Origin: Deinococcus aerophilus
GTDB taxonomy: Bacteria > Deinococcota > Deinococci > Deinococcales > Deinococcaceae
Reading direction: 5' to 3'
NCBI RefSeq assembly: GCF_014647075.1
Contig: NZ_BMOM01000004.1
Span: 62,001-126,000 of the forward strand
DNA: 64,000 nucleotides
Position numbers and translations under genes: made by a program
Shown here: one piece after another, positions 34,598 through 44,823 of the stretch
Position numbering within the stretch: the stretch's first letter is position 1
Layout of the letters: every line of letters begins with the position of its first letter
The notes under the pieces: model-generated
What the model saw: only the letters and a program-made list of their open reading frames with translations
The model's database searches: none
Told to the model about the DNA's origin: nothing

Positions 34598-35500
34598 TTA
34601 GACGCTCAGCTGCACGATCAGGCGTTCCAGGGTCACCCCGGCGTCCAGGCCCCGCTTCATGGCGAGGTCCGCGTCAAGGATGCGGTTCAGGTGCGTGCGG
34701 ATCCTGGCCTCGTTGAGCTTGCGGGCCACCTCCAGTGCCTTCTTGGCCGGATAGGGCTTGACGCCCAGCCGCTGGGCCGCCGCCGCCTCGTTCATGCGGC
34801 CTTCCTGCTGCAGCAGCGCCACCGTGCGGGCCACCAGGCTGTACTGCCAGACCACCGCGCCCATCAGCTTGAAGGGATCCTCGTCCGAGGCGAGCAGGCG
34901 GCGCAGCTGCGCGACCGCCTCGCCGGGTCGTCCGGCCGTTGCCGCGCCGAGCATGGCAAAGCTGTCGCCCGGCGGCTCGCGGCCCACCACCCGCTGCACC
35001 GCCTCGCGGGTGTGCGGGCCGTCCAGCAACGCCAGCTTGGTCAGCTCGCCCGCAATGCCCGTCAGGTCGGCACCGAACACCTCGGCGAGGTAGGCGGCGG
35101 CTTCGCGGTCCAGCGCGACCTTGTGTTTCTTGGCGTACTGGGTCACCCAGCCGCTGACCTCGGCGGGCCTGCTCGGCGCGGCCGAGGCGACCTGCTCAGC
35201 GCGGGCGGCATACAGCTTGGCCCGGGTTGCGGGCGGGGCCTCGTCCAGCACGGCCACGGTCACGGGCGCACTGAGCAGCAGCTCCAGCAGCGCCTTGTCG
35301 GGCTTGACTCCGGCAAAATCCACGATCACGCCGCCGTCCCCGAACAAGCCCGGGATCAGGTGCGGCTCCAGGGTCGGGGCGTCCACGTCCTCTCCGCCGA
35401 AGCGGGGCAGGTTGCGTGGATTCAGGCCGCGCTCCCGGAGGGTATTGCGCAGGGCTTCCTCGGCGAGCAGGCGGTTGCCGGTAAAGGCGATCAGTGGCAC
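34598..35500 (-). CDS. holA: DNA polymerase III delta subunit
   Basis: A 300-residue HolA-type clamp-loader subunit, which opens the beta clamp. The N-terminal part begins VPLIAFTGNRLLAEEALRNT, and the middle has VSGWVTQYAKKHKVALDREA and FGADLTGIAGELTKLALLDG, typical of delta. The C-terminal collar domain ends LDADLAMKRGLDAGVTLERL. The GTG at 35500 is chosen because GGGGGAG precedes it and the delta fold starts directly. The first ten bases overlap the end of the protein kinase gene, a strong sign of translational coupling. It shows low similarity, as usual for delta subunits. Confidence 0.85.
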   Translation of the reverse strand: MPLIAFTGNRLLAEEALRNTLRERGLNPRNLPRFGGEDVDAPTLEPHLIPGLFGDGGVIVDFAGVKPDKALLELLLSAPVTVAVLDEAPPATRAKLYAARAEQVASAAPSRPAEVSGWVTQYAKKHKVALDREAAAYLAEVFGADLTGIAGELTKLALLDGPHTREAVQRVVGREPPGDSFAMLGAATAGRPGEAVAQLRRLLASDEDPFKLMGAVVWQYSLVARTVALLQQEGRMNEAAAAQRLGVKPYPAKKALEVARKLNEARIRTHLNRILDADLAMKRGLDAGVTLERLIVQLSV

Positions 35501-36333
35501 GTGGTGCTCCCCCGGCGCCTGTCCAGGGCATGGGTCCACAGTGTGGGCGGCAGGCCCAGCTGCTGGCGGGCCGCTTCCAGAGCGCCCTGCAGCTCCAGGA
35601 CCGAGGCGGGCCGCTCGGCCAGATCGCGCGACAGGGCAGCGGCCATGATGGGATGCAGCACATCCGGGCCGGGCCAGGGAGCACGGTCGCTGTGAATGCC
35701 CGCCAGCCAGCCCAGCGCGTCCTCAAAGGGCGGGTATCCCGCCAGACAGTCGAACAGCAGCGCCCCGACCGAGTACAGGTCGCTGCGTGGATCACCCCGC
35801 ACTCCATAGAACTGCTCGGGGGCCATGAAGTGGGGCGTGCCCATGCGCGTGCCGCTGTGGATGTCCTGAGGCAGCGAGCGGGCGTGGCTCATGCCGAAAT
35901 CAATCACCCGCACCGCCTCCCGGCTGAGCTGGCCTCCGCTGAGCAGGATGTTTTCCGGCTTCAGGTCGTGGTGGGTCACGCCCTGGCTGTGCAGGTACCC
36001 CACGCTGTCGAGCAGTCCCAGCGCCACGGCCGTGGACTCGTCGGGATTCAGCGGTCCCGTTTCCAGACGGTCGCGCAGGGTCCCACCCTCCACAAAGGGA
36101 AAGATCATCTGGCTGGAGGTCACGGCGAGCAGGGGCACGATGCCCGGATGGTTGAGGCCCATCAGGACCCGGCATTCGTGCCGGAACCGGTCGCGCGTCT
36201 CCGCATCGTCGACCACCAGCGTCTTGACGAAGATGGGCAGACCCTGCCAGCGCGCCGATTCACACAGAACGCCGCCCCGGTGGGCCACAGGCGTCCGGCA
36301 TTCCAGCTCGGGTGGGGTCGTCAACTCTCTCAC
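35491..36333 (-). CDS. Hanks-type Ser/Thr protein kinase without sensor domain
   Basis: A 280-residue soluble kinase. K37 (PIFVKTLVV) and E53 are the ATP-anchoring pair; the catalytic loop is HHDLKPENIL at 121-130 and the activation segment runs from DFG (D145) to APE (171-173, TPHFMAPEQFYG). The catalytic loop has H in place of the R before D123, so it is a non-RD kinase. The glycine loop before K37 is degenerate. There is no transmembrane helix or PASTA domain. GTG 36333 has TAGAGT ending 6 bases upstream. The gene runs into holA with a 10-base overlap. Confidence 0.9.
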   Translation of the reverse strand: MRELTTPPELECRTPVAHRGGVLCESARWQGLPIFVKTLVVDDAETRDRFRHECRVLMGLNHPGIVPLLAVTSSQMIFPFVEGGTLRDRLETGPLNPDESTAVALGLLDSVGYLHSQGVTHHDLKPENILLSGGQLSREAVRVIDFGMSHARSLPQDIHSGTRMGTPHFMAPEQFYGVRGDPRSDLYSVGALLFDCLAGYPPFEDALGWLAGIHSDRAPWPGPDVLHPIMAAALSRDLAERPASVLELQGALEAARQQLGLPPTLWTHALDRRRGSTTCH

Positions 36334-36604
36334 GTTTGCACTCTACGTTAAGTCTTTCACATTCTTCCGTAAGATTGGAGGGGGTCGGGGCACCTGTCAT
36401 TGAATAAAGGCGCAGGCTCCTGCCTGTTTTGACCTCTTGACCCCGCGCGGTCAGCGGCCAGCCTAGCCGGCCCCGCCAGGGGGCAATTGGGTCCGGGTCA
36501 CTTATCGGCGGATGGCCCCCGGCATCATCCGGCGGGGATATGCTCTGGGCCGCATTGTTTCCAGACTCCGCTCCAGATTTCGGCCAGGGTCGGGCGCTCG
36601 GGAA

Positions 36605-36964
36605 TCAGGGACCGATGCGGTACTGCCGGTTGCCCTCGACTTCCATCACCACCGTCACTTCTCCGCCCTCGACGAGCACGTCGCAGGTCAGCGCTCCGCG
36701 CGGCAGGGGACCGGGCCGCACGTCGGCGCAGGGCTGCCGATACGAGACATTGGTGGAGGGCGTACCCGCCTGCGCCGCCGTCCGCACCGCCTGTGCGTAG
36801 TCGCGCACGGCGCGGCCCTGAACCGCCAGCGTGGCGACGAGCACGCCGATGCCCACCACGAAGGCGACCAGAATCCACAGAAAGGTCCGCAGGGCGCTGC
36901 TCCGCTCGGTGGGAGTGACCTCACGTGGGGCGGCCGGAGACACGGGGCGGGCACGCTTGCTCAT
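36605..36964 (-). CDS. Small single-pass membrane protein, DUF4333-like
   Basis: A 119-residue protein with one membrane helix at about 27-47 (TFLWILVAFVVGIGVLVATL) and an exported domain with two cysteines (SYRQPCADVRPG and RGALTCDVLVEG), a layout like DUF4333 proteins. The pair may form a disulfide outside the cytoplasm. Function unknown. TAGCCT ends 7 bases before ATG 36964. It is divergent from the carboxynorspermidine synthase gene. The 270-base gap between its stop and the kinase start holds a short hairpin (CAGGC/GCCTG near 36413-36426) but no gene that I can see. Confidence 0.7.
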   Translation of the reverse strand: MSKRARPVSPAAPREVTPTERSSALRTFLWILVAFVVGIGVLVATLAVQGRAVRDYAQAVRTAAQAGTPSTNVSYRQPCADVRPGPLPRGALTCDVLVEGGEVTVVMEVEGNRQYRIGP

Positions 36965-37020
36965 CGCGTTCAGGCTAGCGCGGGGCGCGGGGCAAACGGC
37001 GGCGGGGTAAACTCGGCGCC

Positions 37021-38235
<1,215 letters not shown>

Positions 38236-38282
38236 ACCGGGGTGAGGGGAAGGGGCGTGGCGGGACCCGACGCGGCCCCCTC

Positions 38283-39215
38283 TCAGGCCCAGGCCCGCAC
38301 CACTTTCAATTGCTCGCCGTCGCCGTCCACCACCGCCACGAGTTCGCCGTTCAGGATCACGACGTGCCGTCCCACCTCGGGGCGGCGCGGACGTTTGCCC
38401 TGGCGCAGTTCGCGGGCTAGGTCCGGGTCCGCCTCGATGCGGGGAAAGTCCAGGGCGGCCAGGTCGGGCAGTCCGGTGGCGTCGGCCAGGCCGTCGAGGG
38501 ACACGGCGTGTTCCAGGCCATAACGCCCCACCCGCGTGCGGACCAGTCCGGCGAGGTGGGCGGGCAGCCCCAGCGCCGCTCCCACGTCGCGCGCCAGCGA
38601 GCGCAGGTAGGTGCCGCTGCCCACGCGGGCGCGCACCAGCATGGTGGGGAACTCTCCAAGCGCCTCGGGCAGGGTGAAGGTCAGGCCCGCCTCATCCGCC
38701 ACCCAGCCGTCCGGGGTGGGGGAGAAGCGGCGGGGGGTGTCCTGAACCCGGGGAAAGAGGCCCAGCAACTCCAGCGAGTGAATCACCACCGGGCGGGCGG
38801 GCAACTCCAGTTCGCCCCCGGCCCGCGCCACCGCGTAGGCCCGCTGTCCGCCGACCTGAATGGCGCTGTACTGCGGGGGCACCTGCTGCTGCGGCCCGGT
38901 GAAGCGCTCCAGCACGGCCCGGACCTCCGCAGGGTCCAGCGGAGAAACGGGCGCGGTGTCCGTGAGCGGTCCCTCGGCGTCCAGCGTCGGTGTGCCTGCG
39001 CCCAGGCTGATCCAGGCCAGATAATCCTTGCTGTCGGCCTCCATGAACTGCACCACCTTGGTGCTGTCGTCCACACACAGCACCAGCACGCCGGTCGCCA
39101 GCGGGTCCAGCGTGCCGGTGTGGCCCACCCGTTTGGTATGGCGCATCCGGCGGGCACGGTTCACCACATCGTGCGAGGTCAGGTGCAGCGGTTTATCGAC
39201 GGCAATCACGGGCAT
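38283..39215 (-). CDS. truB: tRNA pseudouridine-55 synthase
   Basis: A 310-residue TruB. The catalytic aspartate is in HTGTLDPLATGVLVL, preceded by DKPLHLTSHDVVNRARRM, and the YSAIQVGGQRAYAVARAG segment is the KxxGxxxY-type motif. A PUA-like C-terminus (FPRIEADPDLARELRQGKRP) would bind tRNA. It isomerises U55 in the T-loop. ATG 39215 is chosen over the ORF extension because TACCAT ends 7 bases before it and the TruB fold starts there; 37 upstream residues are unrelated. Confidence 0.95.
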   Translation of the reverse strand: MPVIAVDKPLHLTSHDVVNRARRMRHTKRVGHTGTLDPLATGVLVLCVDDSTKVVQFMEADSKDYLAWISLGAGTPTLDAEGPLTDTAPVSPLDPAEVRAVLERFTGPQQQVPPQYSAIQVGGQRAYAVARAGGELELPARPVVIHSLELLGLFPRVQDTPRRFSPTPDGWVADEAGLTFTLPEALGEFPTMLVRARVGSGTYLRSLARDVGAALGLPAHLAGLVRTRVGRYGLEHAVSLDGLADATGLPDLAALDFPRIEADPDLARELRQGKRPRRPEVGRHVVILNGELVAVVDGDGEQLKVVRAWA

Positions 39216-39380
39216 GGGGCAGATGGTAGTGCTTCCCCGCAGGCCGCAGTCATAGGTCGGCGGCCCCGGGTCCCGCGCCGAACGCTGGGTGATTCCCAGC
39301 ATCCGGAAGCGGACGGACCGTTCCATTCATTCCGTGCCCCAACCGTCCTCTTCCTGCCCGCCCCGCGTACACTGACGGAC

Positions 39381-39752
39381 GTGTTGCGTGCCTCGTTCTG
39401 GTTGACCGCCCTGCTGTTTATTCCGCTGGGTCTGGTGCTGTATTTTCTGCCCCCCGCTCTGGCCGCCACGCTGGGGGTCTCGCCGCTGTGGCTGCCACGG
39501 GTGGCCGGCGGCGTCCTGCTGGCCTGGGGGGCGTTCCAGGTGGCGGCGGGCGTCGCCCCGGACGGGGTCAAGGTGGGCGGACTGGCCGGCGGCAACCTGC
39601 TGACGGCGGCGGCGCTGTTGCCCGCCGCGCTGCGTCAGGCCGACGTGATGCCGTCCGGGCTGCGGACCCTGCTGCTCGTGCTGTCGGGCGCGCTGCTGCT
39701 GCTCGCGGTGGCGGCCATGCTGACCCTGCCCACCACACGGGGTCGCCTGTGA
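39381..39752 (+). CDS. Small integral membrane protein, 123 residues
   Basis: Four hydrophobic helices are visible (FWLTALLFIPLGLVLYFLPP, WLPRVAGGVLLAWGAFQVAA, GLAGGNLLTAAALLPAALRQ, LRTLLLVLSGALLLLAVAAM). The family is not recognised. GTG 39381 has TACACT ending 7 bases upstream; the frame runs far upstream through truB antisense and that part is a shadow. The stop overlaps the start of the pseudouridine synthase gene (GTGA), so the two are translationally coupled. Confidence 0.7.
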   Translation: MLRASFWLTALLFIPLGLVLYFLPPALAATLGVSPLWLPRVAGGVLLAWGAFQVAAGVAPDGVKVGGLAGGNLLTAAALLPAALRQADVMPSGLRTLLLVLSGALLLLAVAAMLTLPTTRGRL

Positions 39753-40507
39753 GCGGCGCGGAGCGGCTGCAAAAGCGGCTGGCGCGGGCCGGGGTGGCGT
39801 CGCGCCGCGCGGCGGAGGCCATGATCACGGCGGGCCGGGTGACGGTCAATGGCGTGCCCGCCACGCTCGGGCAGTCCGTGACCGATGCCGATGACATCCG
39901 CGTGGACGGTCAGCTGATCGCCTCCGAGGCGGTCGAGCGGCGCACCTTCGCGCTGTACAAGCCGCGCGGCTACGTCACCACCGCGCAGGACGAGTACGGC
40001 CGCAAGAACGTGCTGGACGCCATGCCGCCCCTGCCCGGCCTGCACCCGGTAGGCCGCCTGGACCGCGACTCCGAGGGACTGCTGCTGCTGACCACCGACG
40101 GTGACCTGACCCTGACCCTGACCCACCCGCGCTACGGCCATGAGAAGGCCTACCGCGCCTGGACCGAGGGTCAGCCGTCGGCGGAGGCCCTGGAAGCCCT
40201 GCTCGAGGGCGTCAAGCTCGAAGACGGCGTGGCGAAGGCCATCAGCGCCAGCCCGGCCACCGACGGCGCTTTTGTGGTGCTCACCGAGGGCCGCAAACGG
40301 CAGGTGCGCCGCATGCTCGAGGCGATCGGGCACCCGGTGACCCGCCTGATGCGCTACCGCGTGGGTGGGCTGTGGCTGGGCGACATGGATGTGGGCGAGT
40401 ACCGCGAACTCACGCCGCGCGACCTGCAGGATCTGCTGCATCCGCAGGACACGCCCGCACAGGTGTGGGACCGTCAGTGGGAACGCATCCAGCGCCGCTG
40501 GGGGTGA
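39749..40507 (+). CDS. rluB: RluB/RsuA-family 16S/23S rRNA pseudouridine synthase
   Basis: A 252-residue enzyme with an S4 RNA-binding domain (LQKRLARAGVASRRAAEAMI, then VTVNGVPATLG) and the RsuA catalytic core. The active aspartate is in HPVGRLDRDSEGLLLLTTDG, and EGRKRQVRRMLEAIGHPVTR is the family signature near the C-terminus. Whether it modifies U2605 (RluB-like) or another site cannot be decided. GTG 39749 overlaps the stop of the membrane protein gene. rnpB begins about 33 bases after it. Confidence 0.92.
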   Translation: MSGAERLQKRLARAGVASRRAAEAMITAGRVTVNGVPATLGQSVTDADDIRVDGQLIASEAVERRTFALYKPRGYVTTAQDEYGRKNVLDAMPPLPGLHPVGRLDRDSEGLLLLTTDGDLTLTLTHPRYGHEKAYRAWTEGQPSAEALEALLEGVKLEDGVAKAISASPATDGAFVVLTEGRKRQVRRMLEAIGHPVTRLMRYRVGGLWLGDMDVGEYRELTPRDLQDLLHPQDTPAQVWDRQWERIQRRWG

Positions 40508-40524
40508 GGCGTTCGGGACAGGAG

Positions 40525-40533
40525 TGCTATGCT
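40525..40533 (+). promoter_or_regulatory. Extended -10 promoter of rnpB
   Basis: TG-C-TATGCT (40525-40533) is an extended -10 element, with transcription expected near 40540, exactly where the RNase P RNA P1 helix begins. No good -35 is seen. Confidence 0.7.
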
Positions 40534-40539
40534 GCCCGG

Positions 40540-40981
<442 letters not shown>

Positions 40982-40997
<16 letters not shown>

Positions 40998-41371
40998 CCA
41001 CCTGCCGCCTCTCCTTTTCCGGGAGGGGCGGTTTTCTGTGCCGTGCGGGCGCCGCCGGCCCATTTCAGCCCGGTCAGCGCGGCGATCAGCAGGCCGATCA
41101 GCACCAGCCGCGCCGGGCTGAGGCTCTCGCCGAACAGCGCCGTGCCCATGAACACCGCGCCCACTGCCCCGATGCCAGTCCAGATGGCGTACGCCGTGCC
41201 CAGCGGAATGGTCCTGAGGGCCCGCGACAGAAAGTCGAAGCTGAGGTACGCGCACCCCAGAAACACATAGAAAAACACCGGGCGGGTCTGTTCCAGCTTC
41301 AGCGCGGTGGCAAACCCGATTTCCAGCAGGCCCGCCAGGACCAGCCAGTGCCATCCGGTCCAGCCCTTCAC
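40982..41371 (-). CDS. SMR-family exporter subunit with C-terminal tail (Gdx/SugE-like)
   Basis: A 129-residue four-helix small multidrug resistance protein, second of a pair. The conserved helix-1 glutamate is in LVLAGLLEIGFATALK and the Gdx/SugE-like loop reads LGTAYAIWTGIGAVGAVFMG. SugE-type members export guanidinium. It is longer than normal because a charged tail of about 20 residues (RTAQKTAPPGKGEAAGGAGE) follows helix 4, and that tail is encoded by the DNA that also forms the rnpB terminator and the rnpB 3' end. GTG 41371 overlaps the stop of the upstream SMR gene, so translation is coupled. Confidence 0.88.
41005..41035 (+). terminator. Rho-independent terminator of rnpB
   Basis: CCGCCTCTCC (41005-41014) pairs with GGAGGGGCGG (41022-41031) over a 7-base loop, with one G-T pair, and TTTT follows. 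The stem lies inside the antisense SMR reading frame. Confidence 0.85.
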
Positions 41372-41682
41372 GGAATCACCCGCAGGCCGATGATCAGCAG
41401 GACCACCGCCGCAAGCAAGCCCAGCCGCAGCGGGCTGGCCGATTCCCGGAAGTACACGATGCCCACCAGCGCCGTCCCCACCGCTCCGATGCCGGTCCAC
41501 ACGGCATACACCGTGCCCAGCGGCAGGGTTTCCAGGGCCGTGCTCATCAGCTGAAAGCTGGCAATGGCAAAGACCACGAAAAATACGCTGGGCCAGATCT
41601 TCTTAAAGCCGTCGCTGAGTTGCAGACAGGTGGTAAAACCGATCTCACACAGTCCGGCCAGCAGCAGGGCGGTCCATCCCAC
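41368..41682 (-). CDS. SMR-family exporter subunit (Gdx/SugE-like)
   Basis: A 104-residue SMR protein, first of a tandem pair that would work as a heterodimer, as YkkCD or EbrAB do. The essential glutamate is in LLLAGLCEIGFTTCLQ and VYAVWTGIGAVGTALVGIVY is the Gdx/SugE-type signature, so guanidinium is the first substrate to test, with cationic drugs as alternative. GTG 41682 has GGAGG five bases upstream; the frame runs further up but that extension lies over the TetR promoter. It is divergent from a TetR gene 99 bases away, the likely regulator. Confidence 0.9.
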   Translation of the reverse strand: MGWTALLLAGLCEIGFTTCLQLSDGFKKIWPSVFFVVFAIASFQLMSTALETLPLGTVYAVWTGIGAVGTALVGIVYFRESASPLRLGLLAAVVLLIIGLRVIP

Positions 41683-41780
41683 ACAAACCTCCAGGGCAGA
41701 TTTAGCAGGGTTGTGCCAAATCCCGCCCTCACAAATAGCACGGCGCGGCGGTTCTAGCAAGCCTGTGTTAAAACGGAGCG

Positions 41781-42392
41781 GTGCCCCGCATTGTCGATCA
41801 CGATCTGCGCCGCGCCGAGCTGGCCCAGGCGGTCTGGAGCCTGATCCGGGAGCACGGGCTGGCAGGTGTCACGATCCGCAGCCTCAGCGAGCGCAGCGGG
41901 TGGTCCAGCGGGGCGATCCGGCATTACCTGCCGCGCCGCGAGGCCATCCTGAACTTTGCAGCCCAGCAGATCAGCGAACAGGCCGGGCGGCGCCTGCGGG
42001 AACTGGCACCACATCCGGACCCCTTTGAGGATTTCCTGGCCCGCCTGGAACTGACCCTGCCGCTGGATGCCGACAGCCGGCTGTGGCTGGAGGTCTGGTT
42101 GGCCTTCGTGGGTGCGGCGGTCAGTGAACCGAATTTTGCCGATGCCCAGGGACTGCTCTACCGCGACCTGAACACCTACTTTCAGGAAGTATTGGCCGAG
42201 TTCTCCCGGCACGGCTGGCTGCCCGCGCACACGCCCCAGCAGGCCGCCACCGAGTTGCATGCCCTCCTGGATGGCCTGAGCGTTCACCTGTTGCTCTCCC
42301 AGATCACGCCCCAGCGGGCCCGGGAAACCCTGCGGGCGGCCCTGGCCCGTCTGCTCGTGGCCCCCGGCGCCCCGGATTCCAGCCGGCCCTAA
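41781..42392 (+). CDS. TetR-family regulator, divergent from SMR pair
   Basis: A 203-residue TetR repressor. The helix-turn-helix covers LAQAVWSLIREHGLAGVTIR, SLSERSGWSSGAIRHYLP and the following RREAILNFA. The C-terminal domain (residues 60-200) is typical of drug-sensing TetR proteins but the ligand is unknown. It is divergent from two SMR exporter genes, the usual arrangement for local repression. GTG 41781 is preceded by TAAAAC at 6 bases, a weak leaderless box. Its stop codon overlaps that of DUF423. Confidence 0.9.
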   Translation: MPRIVDHDLRRAELAQAVWSLIREHGLAGVTIRSLSERSGWSSGAIRHYLPRREAILNFAAQQISEQAGRRLRELAPHPDPFEDFLARLELTLPLDADSRLWLEVWLAFVGAAVSEPNFADAQGLLYRDLNTYFQEVLAEFSRHGWLPAHTPQQAATELHALLDGLSVHLLLSQITPQRARETLRAALARLLVAPGAPDSSRP

Positions 42393-42745
42393 GCGGAACG
42401 CCGCGCGTCCAGCGCCGCGAGCACAAACCCGCCGATCAGCAGCGCGCCGCCCAGCGGCGTGACGGCCCCCAGCCAGCGCGCCCCGGTCAGGGCGAGCACG
42501 TACAGCGTGCCGCTGAAGATCACTGCGCCCCACAGCAGCAGGGCGGGCGCCCGCCGCTGGTGGTCCTGGGTGCCCAGCGCGAGCAACGTCAGCGCGGCGT
42601 ACATCTGATAGCGCACCCCTGTCTCAAAATTGGCGAGGAGGGCCGGCTCCAGCGTGCTCCGCAGGCCGTGGGTGGCAAAAGCGCCCAGCGCGACCCCCAC
42701 GGCGGCGAGGACGGCTCCGGTCTGAAAGGTGATGGTGGGTCGCAT
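42389..42745 (-). CDS. DUF423-family small membrane protein
   Basis: A 118-residue protein with four hydrophobic helices and the DUF423 hallmark VGVALGAFATHGLRSTLEPA followed by FETGVRYQMYAALTLLALG. This family (YwdK/YgdD) has no known function. TACCCT ends 6 bases before ATG, giving a leaderless start. It is convergent with the TetR gene, with overlapping stop codons, and divergent from the dcw cluster. The 175-base gap up to the MraZ boxes holds a run of seven T near 42840 but no clear terminator stem. Confidence 0.88.
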   Translation of the reverse strand: MRPTITFQTGAVLAAVGVALGAFATHGLRSTLEPALLANFETGVRYQMYAALTLLALGTQDHQRRAPALLLWGAVIFSGTLYVLALTGARWLGAVTPLGGALLIGGFVLAALDARRSA

Positions 42746-42919
42746 CCCAGCAGGGTAGGGGGGAACGGGTGGGGATTTGTCCTGGCTGGGGCCAGGGCGT
42801 CGCCGTAGACCGGTGGCTTTCAGGACCGCCCGCTGCCCGTTTTTTTATGCCCCCCGCCGCTGCCCTCTCCGGGTGCTTAGGGGTTCAGGTGGGAAAAACC
42901 GAAAAATGCCCCGGACTTC

Positions 42920-42969
42920 GGGGGAAATGGTGGGAGCCAGTGGTAATCTGTGGGAACGCTTGTTACACT
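42920..42969 (+). promoter_or_regulatory. mraZ promoter with MraZ box repeats
   Basis: Direct repeats at exact 10-base steps: GGGGGAAATG (42920), GTGGGAGCCA (42930), GTGGTAATCT (42940) and GTGGGAACGC (42950), matching the GTGGG(A/T)-type MraZ boxes. A further GTGGGAAAAA stands at 42889. TG-T-TACACT (42964-42969 for the hexamer) is the extended -10, so the boxes cover the -35 and upstream region. Autorepression by MraZ is the expected logic. Confidence 0.88.
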
Positions 42970-43068
42970 TCCCCCACAGCCTGAAGCAGATCTTAATGTC
43001 GCGTTCAGGTTGCCTGGCCCCACTGCCTCTACACAAGTGGCAGGGCGGTCTGGAATAGAGGAGTTCAA

Positions 43069-43497
43069 GTGCCGTTCGGAGAGTATCCCTACACCATTGA
43101 CGACAAGGGGCGCGTGGTCCTGCCGCCGCCCTTTCGTGAGTTCGTGGAGGACGGAATGATCCTGACGCGCGGCATGGAGGGCTGTCTGTATGTCTTTCCG
43201 CTGGCCAGCTGGCGGCGGGTGGAAGAACAGCTCGAAGGTCTGCCGCTCACGGACGCCGATTCCCGGGCGTTCGTGCGTTTCTTTTATTCCGGGGCCAACA
43301 AGGCGCGGCTGGACAACCAGAGCCGGGTCTCGGTGCCCCAGCCCCTGCGCTCCTTTGCCGGTCTGGAAGGCGAAGTGATCGTGGCGGGCGCGCCGGGCCG
43401 CCTGGAACTGTGGAGCCCGGAGCGCTGGGAAGCCGCCATCACCGCCGTTCAGAACCATCCCCCCAAACCCGAATTGCTCATCAACTTCGTGGCGTGA
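43069..43497 (+). CDS. mraZ: Transcriptional regulator MraZ
   Basis: A 142-residue MraZ, the AbrB-fold ring-forming repressor at the head of division/cell-wall (dcw) clusters. It begins PFGEYPYTIDDKGRVVLPPP and repeats the fold at ARLDNQSRVSVPQPLRSFAG, so both swapped-hairpin halves are present. GTG is preceded by GAGGAG at 6 bases. It is followed by rsmH four bases after the stop, so the operon is tight. Four box repeats upstream support autoregulation. Confidence 0.95.
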   Translation: MPFGEYPYTIDDKGRVVLPPPFREFVEDGMILTRGMEGCLYVFPLASWRRVEEQLEGLPLTDADSRAFVRFFYSGANKARLDNQSRVSVPQPLRSFAGLEGEVIVAGAPGRLELWSPERWEAAITAVQNHPPKPELLINFVA

Positions 43498-43501
43498 CTC
43501 C

Positions 43502-44421
<920 letters not shown>

Positions 44422-44425
<4 letters not shown>

Positions 44426-44823
44426 CCGCTTCCCGTTCTCCCTGGCGCGCGCCGACCCTCGACCTGTCGGTGACCACCTGGCGCAACCGGGCGATCCGCT
44501 ACGTGCTGATCTACCTCGCGCTGGCGCTGGCGCTGGTGGTGACCCGCGCCCTGACGCAGCACATCCGCCCGGACCTGCGGACTGCCGAGGCGCGTCAGGC
44601 TGCTCTGACCACCCAGCGCGACGACCTGACGGTGCAGCTGCAGGGCCTGGAAAACCCGCAGCGCATTCGCGACTGGGCCCTTGCCAATGGCATGCGCCGT
44701 TTTGCCGAGGTGCCCAAGACCACGCAGGAGATTCAGCCCCTGCCCCCAGCTCTCCCCACCTCGCTCACCCCCCCCGCCTCCGCGCCGGGGACGACCGTGG
44801 AGGTTAAGACGCAGTGGAAGTAA
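44422..44823 (+). CDS. ftsL: FtsL-like division protein
   Basis: A 133-residue single-pass protein in the FtsL position of the dcw cluster. A membrane helix at about 26-44 (YVLIYLALALALVVTRALTQ) is followed by a short coiled-coil (TAEARQAALTTQRDDLTVQL) and a Pro-rich tail (LPPALPTSLTPPASAPG). FtsL sequences diverge strongly, so position and layout are the main evidence. It would join FtsB/FtsQ and the PBP at the septum. ATG overlaps the rsmH stop, and the penicillin-binding protein starts within its last codons. Confidence 0.75.

Noticed and set aside
41700..41760. TTGTG/CACAA inverted repeat between SMR pair and TetR as operator
   Set aside because: Arms of only five bases, separated by about 14 bases; too weak to annotate as the TetR site without comparison.
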